Source of the DNA: Bacteroidota bacterium
GTDB taxonomy: Bacteria; Bacteroidota; Ignavibacteria; Palsa-1295
Assembly (NCBI GenBank): GCA_021324735.1
Contig: JAJPIO010000004.1
Coordinates: forward strand, 124,001 to 188,000
DNA: 64,000 nt
Reading direction: 5' to 3'
A program made the translations under genes and the position numbers. Positions 54,341 to 63,800 of the stretch are shown piece after piece; within the stretch, counting starts at the first letter, position 1; every line of letters starts with the position of its first letter. The notes beneath the pieces were generated by a model. It did not search any database. It worked only from the letters and a program-made list of their open reading frames with translations, and had not been told where the DNA came from.

Positions 54341-55113
54341 CGTGCAAACACCTCCTCATGGGACGATTCATCGTCTCTCATGCTCTTTCCTATGTCATCC
54401 ATCGAAATCGGTCTCTCAATGCTTTCAAATTCGTCATACTCTTCGCGGCTCTCTTCGATCGCGTTCAGAGGATCGGTAAGGCGGCTTTTACGACCCGAAC
54501 GACTCGCCTCATATTTGTAATATGGTGCGAGCAGCATTCTCAGTTGCTTTTTCGCTCGGGTGATACGCACCTTGACATTCATCTCAGTCGTATTTGTTAT
54601 CCGGGCGATCTCATCATAATCGTATCCTTCGAACTCGCGAAGCAAAAAGGCTTCACGATAGATCGGCGCCAATTTTTCCAGCGAAACTCGAAGCATGTCA
54701 TCCGCGATCATGTGCTGGACCGGTTGTGCCGGTTGTTCCAAAGTCTTTCCGATCGAGTCAAAATCTTCCGCCCCGCTTATGGATACGAATTCGGGTGTGA
54801 ACTTCGAACTGCGCAATAAATTAAGGCAAACGGATCGCGTGATCATGAGCACCCAGCTTTTAAGGGCCTTCGGGTCCCGAAGTTGATCGCGCCGAGTATA
54901 AACCCTGCTAAAGACCTCCTGAAACGCATCTTCTGCCAACGCCTGATCGCTCATATAATAGATGCAATAGCTCAAAACCCGCTGGCGAAATCGTGTATAG
55001 ACGAACTTAAAGCCAGCCATATCACCTCGGGTGAAGGCCTGGATCAGCGTCAGTTCACGCTCGCTTAACTCTGCTTCTTTTACTCTGGACATCCGATGAC
55101 TAACTGGCGACAT
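54337..55113 (-). CDS. ECF-type RNA polymerase sigma factor with charged C-terminal tail
   Basis: The product has 258 residues (or 251 from 55092). Region 2 has DQALAEDAFQEVFSRVYTRR and SWVLMITRSVCLNLLRSSKF. Region 4 has LAPIYREAFLLREFEGYDYD and a helix-turn-helix (EIARITNTTEMNVKVRITRA). The last 60 residues are an acidic extension (IEESREEYDEFESIERPISM) not needed for a basic ECF factor. It is the first gene of a three-gene unit with the barrel-ended anti-sigma gene (4-bp overlap) and a lipoprotein gene. The pair would transmit outer-membrane stress to transcription. Confidence 0.92.
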   Translation of the reverse strand: MSPVSHRMSRVKEAELSERELTLIQAFTRGDMAGFKFVYTRFRQRVLSYCIYYMSDQALAEDAFQEVFSRVYTRRDQLRDPKALKSWVLMITRSVCLNLLRSSKFTPEFVSISGAEDFDSIGKTLEQPAQPVQHMIADDMLRVSLEKLAPIYREAFLLREFEGYDYDEIARITNTTEMNVKVRITRAKKQLRMLLAPYYKYEASRSGRKSRLTDPLNAIEESREEYDEFESIERPISMDDIGKSMRDDESSHEEVFAR

Positions 55114-55211
55114 TGCTTAGGACACAATCTGAAGGAGTGTAGTTACAACGGACTTATGCATTAACCTTGTCACAGGGACAAAATTGCTTAAAGAATCGTA
55201 GTTTAAAGACA

Positions 55212-55241
55212 CGAAAAAAGCCGCATCACTTGCGGCTTTTC
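55212..55241 (-). terminator. Rho-independent terminator of the M48 protease gene
   Basis: AAAAGCCGC (55215-55223) pairs with GCGGCTTTT (55232-55240) and is followed on the minus strand by a run of T. Confidence 0.85.
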
Positions 55242-55264
55242 TTCAAACTGGTGCGTTCTAAGCT

Positions 55265-56140
55265 TTAATGCCCATAGGGAGCTGTTGCTGCTGACCCGGT
55301 AAGCATTGACTTATAACGAGCATAATTTCCCACGTTAAGCTGCGCGGCCGTTGGATTACCGATCCCCGAACTCTTGATATCACTATTAATCGCATCAATA
55401 CGCTGCTGATCGACCGGATGAGTAAGGAATAACTGCTGGAAAGCCCCCGGCTGATTTGGCTGGGCTGCGAGCGATTTTTGAAGGAAGAGATTTACACCTC
55501 CCGGCCACCAGGGGCGGCCCGGCAACTGATTCAAATCGTCGAAGGAACCCTGGTCTGCTTCTCGTTCATCATCGCGGCTGAATTTAAGCACGGTAAGTTG
55601 CGAGCCGAGTGCGCCGACGATCTGTGCAATGAGCCCAGGATTGTTACCCAGCGCTAAAGCAGTGATCATCTGAAGGCCATACGCTTGTGTTAAATTGCGA
55701 GTAGCATGGCGATGATCCGCATGGGTGGTCTCATGCGCGAGCACACCCGCAAGTGCCGACTCGTCATTGATAAAATTGAGAAGGCCCGTATAAACATAGA
55801 TACCACCTGCCGGTATCGTAAACGCATTGATCGTCTTCGGATCGTTGATGATCTGTACGCGATAATGGAAATCCTTATTTTGTACGTTCGGCGATGAGAC
55901 AATACGATCTTCGATCGATTGTAAGTATGCCGTCAGCGTCGGATTATTTAAGATCGGATAATGAGCCGGATCCGCAGCGATCTGTTGCGCCATTTGCTGA
56001 CCAAGCTGCACGTCGTCGGATTTCGAGAAAAGATTAAAACCGCTCGATGCACAACTAATGGCTATCGTTGTGACCAGCGTCATAAGCGCACCGAGCATTA
56101 CATGCTGTTTGTACTTGCTAAAGTAAGCCTTAAACTTCAT
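55265..56140 (-). CDS. M48 family metalloprotease, likely lipoprotein
   Basis: The start at 56140 (MKFKAYFSKYK) follows AAGGAG, a good Shine-Dalgarno; the longer frame to 56428 overlaps truA and has no family likeness. 291 residues. The signal has a Cys at 30 (AISC), probably lipid-modified, although -3 is Ala rather than Leu. HETTH at 136-140 is the zinc motif and Glu194 in EREAD the third ligand. INAFTIPAGGIYVYTGLL is typical of BepA/Oma1-type envelope proteases. These handle misfolded outer-membrane proteins. Confidence 0.93.
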   Translation of the reverse strand: MKFKAYFSKYKQHVMLGALMTLVTTIAISCASSGFNLFSKSDDVQLGQQMAQQIAADPAHYPILNNPTLTAYLQSIEDRIVSSPNVQNKDFHYRVQIINDPKTINAFTIPAGGIYVYTGLLNFINDESALAGVLAHETTHADHRHATRNLTQAYGLQMITALALGNNPGLIAQIVGALGSQLTVLKFSRDDEREADQGSFDDLNQLPGRPWWPGGVNLFLQKSLAAQPNQPGAFQQLFLTHPVDQQRIDAINSDIKSSGIGNPTAAQLNVGNYARYKSMLTGSAATAPYGH

Positions 56141-56169
56141 ATTCAATTTCTCCTTACCACCCTCTCTGT

Positions 56170-56964
56170 TCACGAATTGCCTTCGAGAATGTTCCACAAA
56201 CCAAAGTGTCCGGGATACTCGATGCCTTCGAGGACCAATCCATGCGGCGGTGCGATGTATTTCGCTCGGCGTACTTCCTGCGGCTCGTGAAGCAACCGCT
56301 CGAATTCGTCCTCCGAAAGAACATTTTGCCCAACTTGCACCATCGCTCCGACCAGCGCACGTACCATTCCGCGGACAAATCGGTTGGCCCGTATCGTGAG
56401 GGCAAGGACTGTGCCATAGAAATCCCATCGCGCTTCCGTTACGATACAGCGATAATGTTTCACATCCGATGTACGCTTGCTGAAACTCGTGAAGTCGTAT
56501 TCACCGATGAGCTTTTGAGCACTACGGACGAGCTTATCGCGATCGACATTCTGCCGTAATGCCCACATATAGCGCCTATCCAGCGCAGTACGTTCGGTCT
56601 TTATCGTGTATCGATATTGGCGCGCTACAGCGCTATGACGTGCATGAAAATCATCCGCCACGTGCCGAATATCACGAATTACAATATCTTCGGGTGTCGT
56701 AGCATTGACCGCAATAGTAAGCTTTGGAATGGTGATCGAAATATCCTTGGGGAAATCGATATGTGCGACCATTCCCCGAGCATGAACGCCAGCATCCGTT
56801 CGACCAGCGCCGTGAACTGTGATCTCTCGAGAAAAAAGCTGCAGGAACGAGCGCTCGATCTCTGCCTGGACCGAGCGGCCGCGAGCTGTTTCTGCTAAGC
56901 CCTGCGTCTGCCAACCGGCAAAGTCGGTCCCATCATATTCGATCAGAAGAGCGAATTTCGACAA
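56170..56964 (-). CDS. truA: tRNA pseudouridine(38-40) synthase
   Basis: The product has 264 residues. LLIEYDGTDFAGWQTQ starts the protein. The nucleophile is Asp57 in GAGRTDAGVHARG. RYMWALRQNVDRDKLVRSAQ and RANRFVRGMVRALVGAMVQV are later TruA motifs. It modifies uridines in the anticodon stem-loop. The stop lies 29 bp before the M48 protease start, so the two may be co-transcribed. Confidence 0.95.
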   Translation of the reverse strand: MSKFALLIEYDGTDFAGWQTQGLAETARGRSVQAEIERSFLQLFSREITVHGAGRTDAGVHARGMVAHIDFPKDISITIPKLTIAVNATTPEDIVIRDIRHVADDFHARHSAVARQYRYTIKTERTALDRRYMWALRQNVDRDKLVRSAQKLIGEYDFTSFSKRTSDVKHYRCIVTEARWDFYGTVLALTIRANRFVRGMVRALVGAMVQVGQNVLSEDEFERLLHEPQEVRRAKYIAPPHGLVLEGIEYPGHFGLWNILEGNS

Positions 56965-57026
56965 AGCTAATTATGAAGTATGAACGGTGAATATAGCGTA
57001 CTTCATAAACGGAGAGATGAAGTGCC

Positions 57027-58382
57027 TTAGCTCACCAGGCTCGCCATCAACGCTTTTTCTTTCTCGCTCAAACCAGCTACATCTTCCACCTTTTCGCGTT
57101 CACGAATAAGGCGATACTCCGTACCATCCACAAGAACTTCGGCCGCTCGCGGACGAAGGTTATAATTCGAGGCAAGAGTATAGCCATACGCACCGGCACA
57201 CAATACCGCGATCGCATCACCACGTTTAAGAGGCGGCATTTCGCGCGATTGTGCCAGGAAGTCGCTCGTCTCGCAGATCGGACCAACGATATCCACCCGT
57301 TGCGTCGAACCTTGATGTAACTCCAGTGGCGCCACTTGATGATAGGCTTCGTATAAGCACGGCCGAATAAGCTCGGTCATACCGGTATCGGTGATGACAA
57401 ATTTCTTCAAGCTATTCGACTTCGTATAAAGCACGCTTGCAAGCAAAGCACACGCATTAGCGATAATGGCACGGCCCGGCTCGAAAATAATTTTAAGTCC
57501 TGTTTGATCGAGGATCGGGAGTACAGCACCTACAAATTCACTGAGGGATGGCACGTATTCGCCTTCCTCTCCTAATTCATCCTTTGGCAATAGAGGATGC
57601 TTGACCACATTCCTGTAGTGAATTCCCTGTCCACCACCAAAATTAAGATGCTCCAGTACAATACCCGATTTAACTCGTAGTGAGTTGACAAATTTTACAG
57701 TCGAGCGGGCAGCTTTGATGAAGGGATCGAGTGAAGTAATTTGCGAGCCGATATGTACGTGAATACCGACCACCTCGAGTGCAGGATGCTTCGACGCATA
57801 AATGAATGCTTCACGAGCATTCTCCATATCGATACCAAACTTATTCTCCTTCATGCCCGTGGAGATATAAGGATGGCTCTTCGCATCGACATCGGGATTG
57901 ACGCGGATCGACACCTTGGCGCGAACGCCGAGTCTCTCCGCAATATTATTAATAACGGTTAGCTCTTCCAGGCTCTCGACATTGAAAGCATGTATATTCG
58001 CCTTCAGCGCAAGTTCGATCTCACGATCTGTTTTGCCGGTACCATCAAAAGTAATTTTATCCGGTGAAAATCCCGCGGCCAGTGCTGCCAACAATTCGCC
58101 GGCACTGACAACGTCTGCTCCAGAGCCTTCTTCTGCAAGAATTCGAAGTATCTCGATGTTCGAATTCGCCTTTACCGCATAACTAACGTAATGCTCCTTG
58201 CCCGATGCTTTCAGCGTTGCATCGAACGCGTGCAGGTTTTCGATGATTTGCCGCTTGGAATAGACATAGAGGGGTGTCGAGAACTCACGAGCGAGTTCTG
58301 AAAGTGGCACATCTTCGCAGAGCAGTTGTGGCTCTGCATCATTCGAATACCGAAATGCTTGTTGGTCTAATACGTCAGTCAT
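57027..58382 (-). CDS. lysA: Diaminopimelate decarboxylase
   Basis: The product has 451 residues. PLP-binding Lys71 in YAVKANSN, then VSAGELLAALAAGF, HVHIGSQITSLDPF with the conserved HIGSQ, EPGRAIIANA, and GPICETSDFLA with the catalytic Cys. YGYTLASNYN ends the active-site set. It makes L-lysine from meso-diaminopimelate. The N-terminus is about 20 residues longer than the E. coli enzyme, which is common. It is followed downstream by truA on the same strand. Confidence 0.96.
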   Translation of the reverse strand: MTDVLDQQAFRYSNDAEPQLLCEDVPLSELAREFSTPLYVYSKRQIIENLHAFDATLKASGKEHYVSYAVKANSNIEILRILAEEGSGADVVSAGELLAALAAGFSPDKITFDGTGKTDREIELALKANIHAFNVESLEELTVINNIAERLGVRAKVSIRVNPDVDAKSHPYISTGMKENKFGIDMENAREAFIYASKHPALEVVGIHVHIGSQITSLDPFIKAARSTVKFVNSLRVKSGIVLEHLNFGGGQGIHYRNVVKHPLLPKDELGEEGEYVPSLSEFVGAVLPILDQTGLKIIFEPGRAIIANACALLASVLYTKSNSLKKFVITDTGMTELIRPCLYEAYHQVAPLELHQGSTQRVDIVGPICETSDFLAQSREMPPLKRGDAIAVLCAGAYGYTLASNYNLRPRAAEVLVDGTEYRLIREREKVEDVAGLSEKEKALMASLVS

Positions 58383-58458
58383 AGAACGTGCCGCACAGGC
58401 TCTCGCGTGTGCTTTAATAGTAAGAAACAGGCAACATAAAAGCGCCGAGGCTCACCGT

Positions 58459-59739
58459 TTACACAATTTCCGTAAATGGTAAGTATGGTTGAAGCACCTC
58501 TGGAATTCGGATTGTTCCATCGGGCTGCTGAAAGGTTTCTAAGAAAGCGACCATAAGCCGCGATGTTGCGAGCCCTGAACCATTCAGTGTATGTACCAAC
58601 TCTGGTTTAGCTTTCGGCTCTCTGCGAAAACGAATATTTGCTCGGCGGGCTTGAAAGTCTTCGAAATTGGAGCAACTTGAGGCCTCCAACCATTTGCCTT
58701 CGACCGGCGACCACACTTCGAGATCGTACGTCTTTGCACTGGAAAAGCTGGTATCGCCCGCACATAGTAATAATCGGCGATATGGTATTCCAATAAGCTC
58801 GAGAATGCGCTCCGCATCCGCGGTTAATTTTTCGTGCTCGTCGTACGAGGTTTCCGGCAATGTAAATTTTACCAGCTCTACTTTATTGAATTCGTGGACT
58901 CGTAAAAAACCACGCGTGTCCTTGCCATAGGAGCCCGCTTCACGACGAAAGCAGGCACTAAAGCCGCAATGAAGTACCGGTAGGGTCTCCGCCTTCATGA
59001 CCTCATCACGATAGAGATTTGTGATCGGCACTTCTGCCGTTGGAATCGCATAGAGCTGATCTTCCGGCATAAAATACACCTGATCGCCGAACTTTGGAAG
59101 ATTGCCCGTACCACGTAGCGATTCCGCATTCACAAAGAATGGGGGCAGTACTTCCGTATATCCATGCGAGCGTGTATGGATATCGAGCATGAAGTTGATA
59201 AAGGCACGCTCGAGTTGTGCTCCTCGGCCGGTATAGACCGGAAATCCGGCCGCAGTGATCTTTGCTCCGCGCTTAAAATCGAATAGACCGTGCTTTTCGG
59301 CAAGCGCAAGGTGATCGAGTCCTTCACGTTTTTCGAAGGCATTACTCACTCCTGCAGGTGACCAGCGTTTTACTTCCACATTCGCTGAAGCATCTTCACC
59401 AGCCGGCACACTGGAATGTGGAACATTGGGAATAGAGTCAAGAATAAGACCAAGCGCGAGTTCTTTCTCTCGAAGCTGATCGTCGAAGCGAGCGATCTCA
59501 TCACCAACGGCCTTCATCTCAGCTATCCGATCCTCCGCGGATTCTTTTGCTTTCTTAAGCCGGGCAATCTCTTCAGAGACTGTGTTGCGCCGATTCTTAA
59601 GAACTTCAACTTCCTGAATGATCGCCCGCCGTTCACGATCGAGTTCTAAGGCCTGGTCGACGAGGTCATCCGTGTGCTTTGCCTTAATGGCGGCACGTAC
59701 TACATCCGGATTTTCGCGTATAAGCTTAATATCTAACAT
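58459..59739 (-). CDS. serS: Seryl-tRNA synthetase
   Basis: The product has 426 residues. The N-terminal 110 residues form the long coiled-coil tRNA-binding arm (RRAIIQEVEVLKNRRNTVSE). Class II motif 2 is FRREAGSYGKDTRGFLRVHE and motif 3 is GLATSRLMVAFLETFQQPDG. TAEVPITNLYRDEVM is the serine pocket region. Standard length and order. It charges tRNA-Ser with serine. Confidence 0.97.
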   Translation of the reverse strand: MLDIKLIRENPDVVRAAIKAKHTDDLVDQALELDRERRAIIQEVEVLKNRRNTVSEEIARLKKAKESAEDRIAEMKAVGDEIARFDDQLREKELALGLILDSIPNVPHSSVPAGEDASANVEVKRWSPAGVSNAFEKREGLDHLALAEKHGLFDFKRGAKITAAGFPVYTGRGAQLERAFINFMLDIHTRSHGYTEVLPPFFVNAESLRGTGNLPKFGDQVYFMPEDQLYAIPTAEVPITNLYRDEVMKAETLPVLHCGFSACFRREAGSYGKDTRGFLRVHEFNKVELVKFTLPETSYDEHEKLTADAERILELIGIPYRRLLLCAGDTSFSSAKTYDLEVWSPVEGKWLEASSCSNFEDFQARRANIRFRREPKAKPELVHTLNGSGLATSRLMVAFLETFQQPDGTIRIPEVLQPYLPFTEIV

Positions 59740-59832
59740 CTCTAAAAGTATCGAGGGATGAGTAACGAGTAATAAGGATCAAAAGATGCGAATTACTGGT
59801 GAGAGCAACAATTGAACCTTTTGAACCGCTCG

Positions 59833-60867
59833 CTATTCGTACACAAACAAATCTTCTTTGCCTAAAAGCTCACGCATGGAGCGCTCCATAACACGGAGGC
59901 CATCGTCCACTTTTGAGAATCGAACGCCAAGATCCGTTTGTGCTTTGAGCGAAACAAGTCCGTTCCGTGTCGGACGATCTGCTCGCCATTTGCCGCTTTG
60001 CTTCAGTTCGGCGATCGTCGTTGGAATAATGAGCGAGGTTGGCAACCCAAATGTTTCTGCAATTCGATGGGCGAACTCAAAACGGGTGATCATTTCCGGG
60101 CCCCCAGCATGATACAGCCCAGCGCGCTTTCGCTCTGTTGCTCGGACAATAGCAAGCGCGAGATCATCTACCAGCGTTGGGGAGGAGAGCAGATCGGTCG
60201 CAGCGTATACCGGCTGACCACTCTCGAGCGACTGAGCCACCGAAAGTGCATAGTTCGCTTTTGCTCGTTCTGCAGCACCATACACGAGACACGTGCGGAA
60301 TATCGCATATTCCAGGCCGGAGGTTTTGAGCACATTTTCGCTCGCAAGCTTCGTGCGACCATAATAATTTATAGGGTGTGGAGTGTCGGTTTCCGTATAG
60401 GGTGCACGTGCACCATCAAAGACAAGGTCGGACGAAACATGGACCAATCGCGCATCTACCTTTCGTGATGCTTCCGTAAGATGCTCGAGCGCCGATACAT
60501 TCGTGCGCCATGCCATTTCACGGTTAACTTCTGCATCATCCACGCGTACGAACGCCGCACAGTTGACGATCACATCCGGCTTGGTCGAGCCAATAACGTC
60601 CTTGACCGAAGAACGCTGCGTAATGTCCATGGTGTGATACGCACGGACACGAGGCTCATCCGAGATCCCTACAAACAGAGATCTATTCTCTTTTCCCGTA
60701 AGGATAAGATCGCACTTGGAATCTTCCAGAAACGTCTGCACGACATGCTGCCCCAGAAAGCCGTGGCAACCTGTAATGAGTACCGTTTCCCGAGATTTAC
60801 TATGTAAGATCAATGGATCGTATCTATAAGATACAAGCGAGGCCTTATCCGGGCCTCGCTTGTTCAA
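59833..60867 (-). CDS. RmlD-like dTDP-4-dehydrorhamnose reductase / NAD-dependent sugar reductase
   Basis: The product has 344 residues if read from 60867. TVLITGCHGFLGQHV is the dinucleotide-binding loop, VNCAAFVRVDDAEVNREMAW the RmlD region, and YYGRTKLASE the Tyr-x-x-x-Lys catalytic pair with VHVSSDLVFDG before it. The first 33 residues lie inside the terminator hairpin of the upstream gene and look unlike the family, so the true start may be a TTG at 60813 (14 residues before TVLITG). Other rml genes are not in the window. Confidence 0.85.
   Translation of the reverse strand: MNKRGPDKASLVSYRYDPLILHSKSRETVLITGCHGFLGQHVVQTFLEDSKCDLILTGKENRSLFVGISDEPRVRAYHTMDITQRSSVKDVIGSTKPDVIVNCAAFVRVDDAEVNREMAWRTNVSALEHLTEASRKVDARLVHVSSDLVFDGARAPYTETDTPHPINYYGRTKLASENVLKTSGLEYAIFRTCLVYGAAERAKANYALSVAQSLESGQPVYAATDLLSSPTLVDDLALAIVRATERKRAGLYHAGGPEMITRFEFAHRIAETFGLPTSLIIPTTIAELKQSGKWRADRPTRNGLVSLKAQTDLGVRFSKVDDGLRVMERSMRELLGKEDLFVYE
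60836..60864 (-). terminator. Strong hairpin after the T9SS gene
   Basis: CAAGCGAGGCC (60836-60846) pairs with GGCCTCGCTTG (60854-60864), 11 bp perfect, loop of 7. It ends the gene at 60888-64000. On the minus strand it is followed only by TATCTTATAG, a weak T-tract. Confidence 0.7.
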
Positions 60868-60887
60868 CCACAGATTTTGTTGCTTCG

Positions 60888-63800
60888 TTACCGCTCGATC
60901 GCAATGCGCGCCGCGCCGACCTCACCATTGGAGCCGGTAATACGAAGGAAATAAATGCCACCCGCAAGGTCAGCCGTTGGAATTTCTACGGAGTGTTCGC
61001 CAAATGAAATAGTACCCAACGGCTGCGATCGTACTTCCCGACCCGTTACATCGAATATTTTCGCTTCAGCCACCGTGGAGTGATCCAGTTCAAATGTGAC
61101 ATCGACATGATCGCGTGCCGGATTTGGCCACACGTCAAACGTCAGGCTGTTAGCATTCGGAGCTACGCCTTCGTGACTAACCGGGCCATCGGTTAGCGCG
61201 ATCTTTACGAGCTTTGCCGAAGCAGCACCACTTAAGATCGTGGTCCACGCCGTATTACCTGCGCCACGAGGATCGAATTCCATACCTCGAATATTTGCGA
61301 CCTCCGAACCACCCTGCCGAATAGCCAATGAGTTCTTTATCTCACCGCTTGCCGGATCGACAAAGAAGATATAGCTGCCGTTCAAACTCGAACTGGCAAG
61401 CGAACCCTGGAAATCGGTATAGGCAAGAAGGAATTGGTCGAGCTTCGGATCGTAGGTCAGTCCGCGCGGGCCATAAATTGCCTCCGGCGAGCCGGTGAGC
61501 GTGATCGGATTATAATCGCCGAACGTAAGGTCTAACATCGCTGCACGAGAGATCAGATCGATATCACCCGCATTCGATCCTTGTCCCATGCGGTCGATCA
61601 CGAGGAGCGTGTCACCCTTCGGCAAAATACCAGTGCCGTATTCTGCGGGCGATTGCGTTGAACGAATAATGGTGCCGTCGGTCGCAATTTCATAGACCCA
61701 GGACGACCATGTATTCGCAGAAGCGCCGTTTATTACTTGATGGACGAATAAGTGTTTTGTGCGGGGATCGTACTTAATACCCGTCAAGCCAGCCTGATTT
61801 GCGGTATTAATTGCGACGGTAACCGAACCGAGGATCGTCCCATTATCCGGATCGATCTTATATAGCTTGTTATCGCTCGCATTGAAATCCGTGCCCCACA
61901 AAACATTGTCATCCTTATCGTATCCGATATCATAGAGATAAAACGGAATTTCACCGATGGTCGCGAGTTGATCGCCCGCGCGCTGTTGCACGATCGTGAA
62001 GAGCGGCGAAATAAGAGTATGCGTACCATCGCTGATGCGCACCTGTGCGTTCTCGGAGACCTGATACGTTACGTTTGCGATCTTATAGGACGACGAAGAA
62101 AGATTGGAAGCGATATTCTGCCAGGTCTTACCGCCATCGAGCGTAAGATCGACAGTTACTGATTCTCCAAAGCCTCGCCATTGAATACTTGCTGTATCAC
62201 CGATCGTCCATACCGTGCGTTGCGACGGAATTATGATACCGGTAACATCGCCCACGAGCGGCACTTCCCAAATAGATCGGCCATGCGTACCCGCACGCAA
62301 AACCCGATTCGTTTTTTGAATATCGAGAAAATCGACCGCGACATTAGGAAATCCCTGACCATACGGCATCCACTGTGCGCCGCCATTGGGCGAGAAGAAC
62401 ACACCAATGTCAGTACCTATATATAGAATAGAAGAATTCGTTGGATCCATCACCAACGAGTTCACAGGAATATCCGGCAGTGTCGAACTGATATTCGTCC
62501 AGTGCGCTCCATTATCGGTCGTCTTAAACACATGTCCGGCACCGAAGCCAGAAAGTGTCGCGTAGAAGGTGGTCTTTACCGTTGGATCGAACTTCACACA
62601 GGTGACCCACCGGCCCGGAAGGCCAGCCGATACATTCGTCCAGCTAAGTCCGTTGTTCGATGTCACGTACACCCGACCACCACTCGAACCCGTCAGCAGG
62701 GTTACTTTATCGCCGAAGTAATCGATCGACTGGATCGAGGTACCACTATCCGGCGCAAGCCAGGTATTTCGGCGAGTCCAAGTCGCCCCTTGATTTGAAG
62801 AAATATATAAATGATCGAGGCCGAAGTAAAGAATGTTATTCTTGCCATCCAGCACAAGTGGATTCAACCAACTGACATAATCTTTTCCGCTTGGATTGAT
62901 ACCGCTTGCAATCTGAGTCGTTGAGCCGTTTTCCCATTTGAGCGGCATTTGCTCCGTGATGGTATAATAGACTCGAGATGGCTTATTAGGATCGACGACG
63001 GTATAGCCACCATCACCACCCTGGAATTGCGTCCAGTCACTCGACGAAGAGCCGAAGACAAGTCCATTATCCTGTAACCCACCGTAGGTCACATCGGACT
63101 GTGACTGGTCGATACCAATACCATAAAATTCAGATACGGGAATCGGGAATGGAATGCCGCCATCGATGACATCGCCGCCATTCCCTGAATGCCACACACC
63201 GCCGTCATTTCCGAAATAAACTTCTTTATGATTCGATGGTGCGAACGCGACATCATGCTGATCGGGATGAAGCCCTTGGTAGGGAGTCCAGGACTGACCA
63301 CCGTCGTGAGTACTCCATACATAGATTCCGCCTAAGATCATGTGATTAAAGTCGGAAGGATCGACACGAATATACATGTCATAGGTACCCTGAGGCGGAA
63401 TGGATGGCGCTTCATAAAATGGGCCTTGGCTGGGATCTCCATTTTCGAACTGTGTTGCAATGTCAGACCAGTTATCACCGCCATCATTGGAGACCTGGAT
63501 TCCCTCGAGGTCATCCTGACCGTTGCCGCCTTTTTGGCTGGTTACACTAAGTGCTACTACATTTTGCCAATTCGTCGGATCGACATCCACCGATATGCGG
63601 GCCATATCTGTAAAGGAAGGAATATTCAGAAGCCTCCACGTATCCCCGCCGTCCGTCGAACGATAAACGCCTTTACCAACGATACCCGCATAAAGAACTG
63701 CTACATCACCGTTCATCGAAAGAGCCAGATCGGATACGGATGTATTGGGTGGAAGACTATCGGCAAGCCATTGCCAGGTCAATCCACCATCTTTCGATCG

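Noticed and set aside
55265-56428. A longer 387-residue reading of the M48 protease starting at 56428
   Set aside because: The first 96 residues overlap truA in another frame and are unlike any envelope protease. The ATG at 56140 has a good Shine-Dalgarno and a signal sequence.
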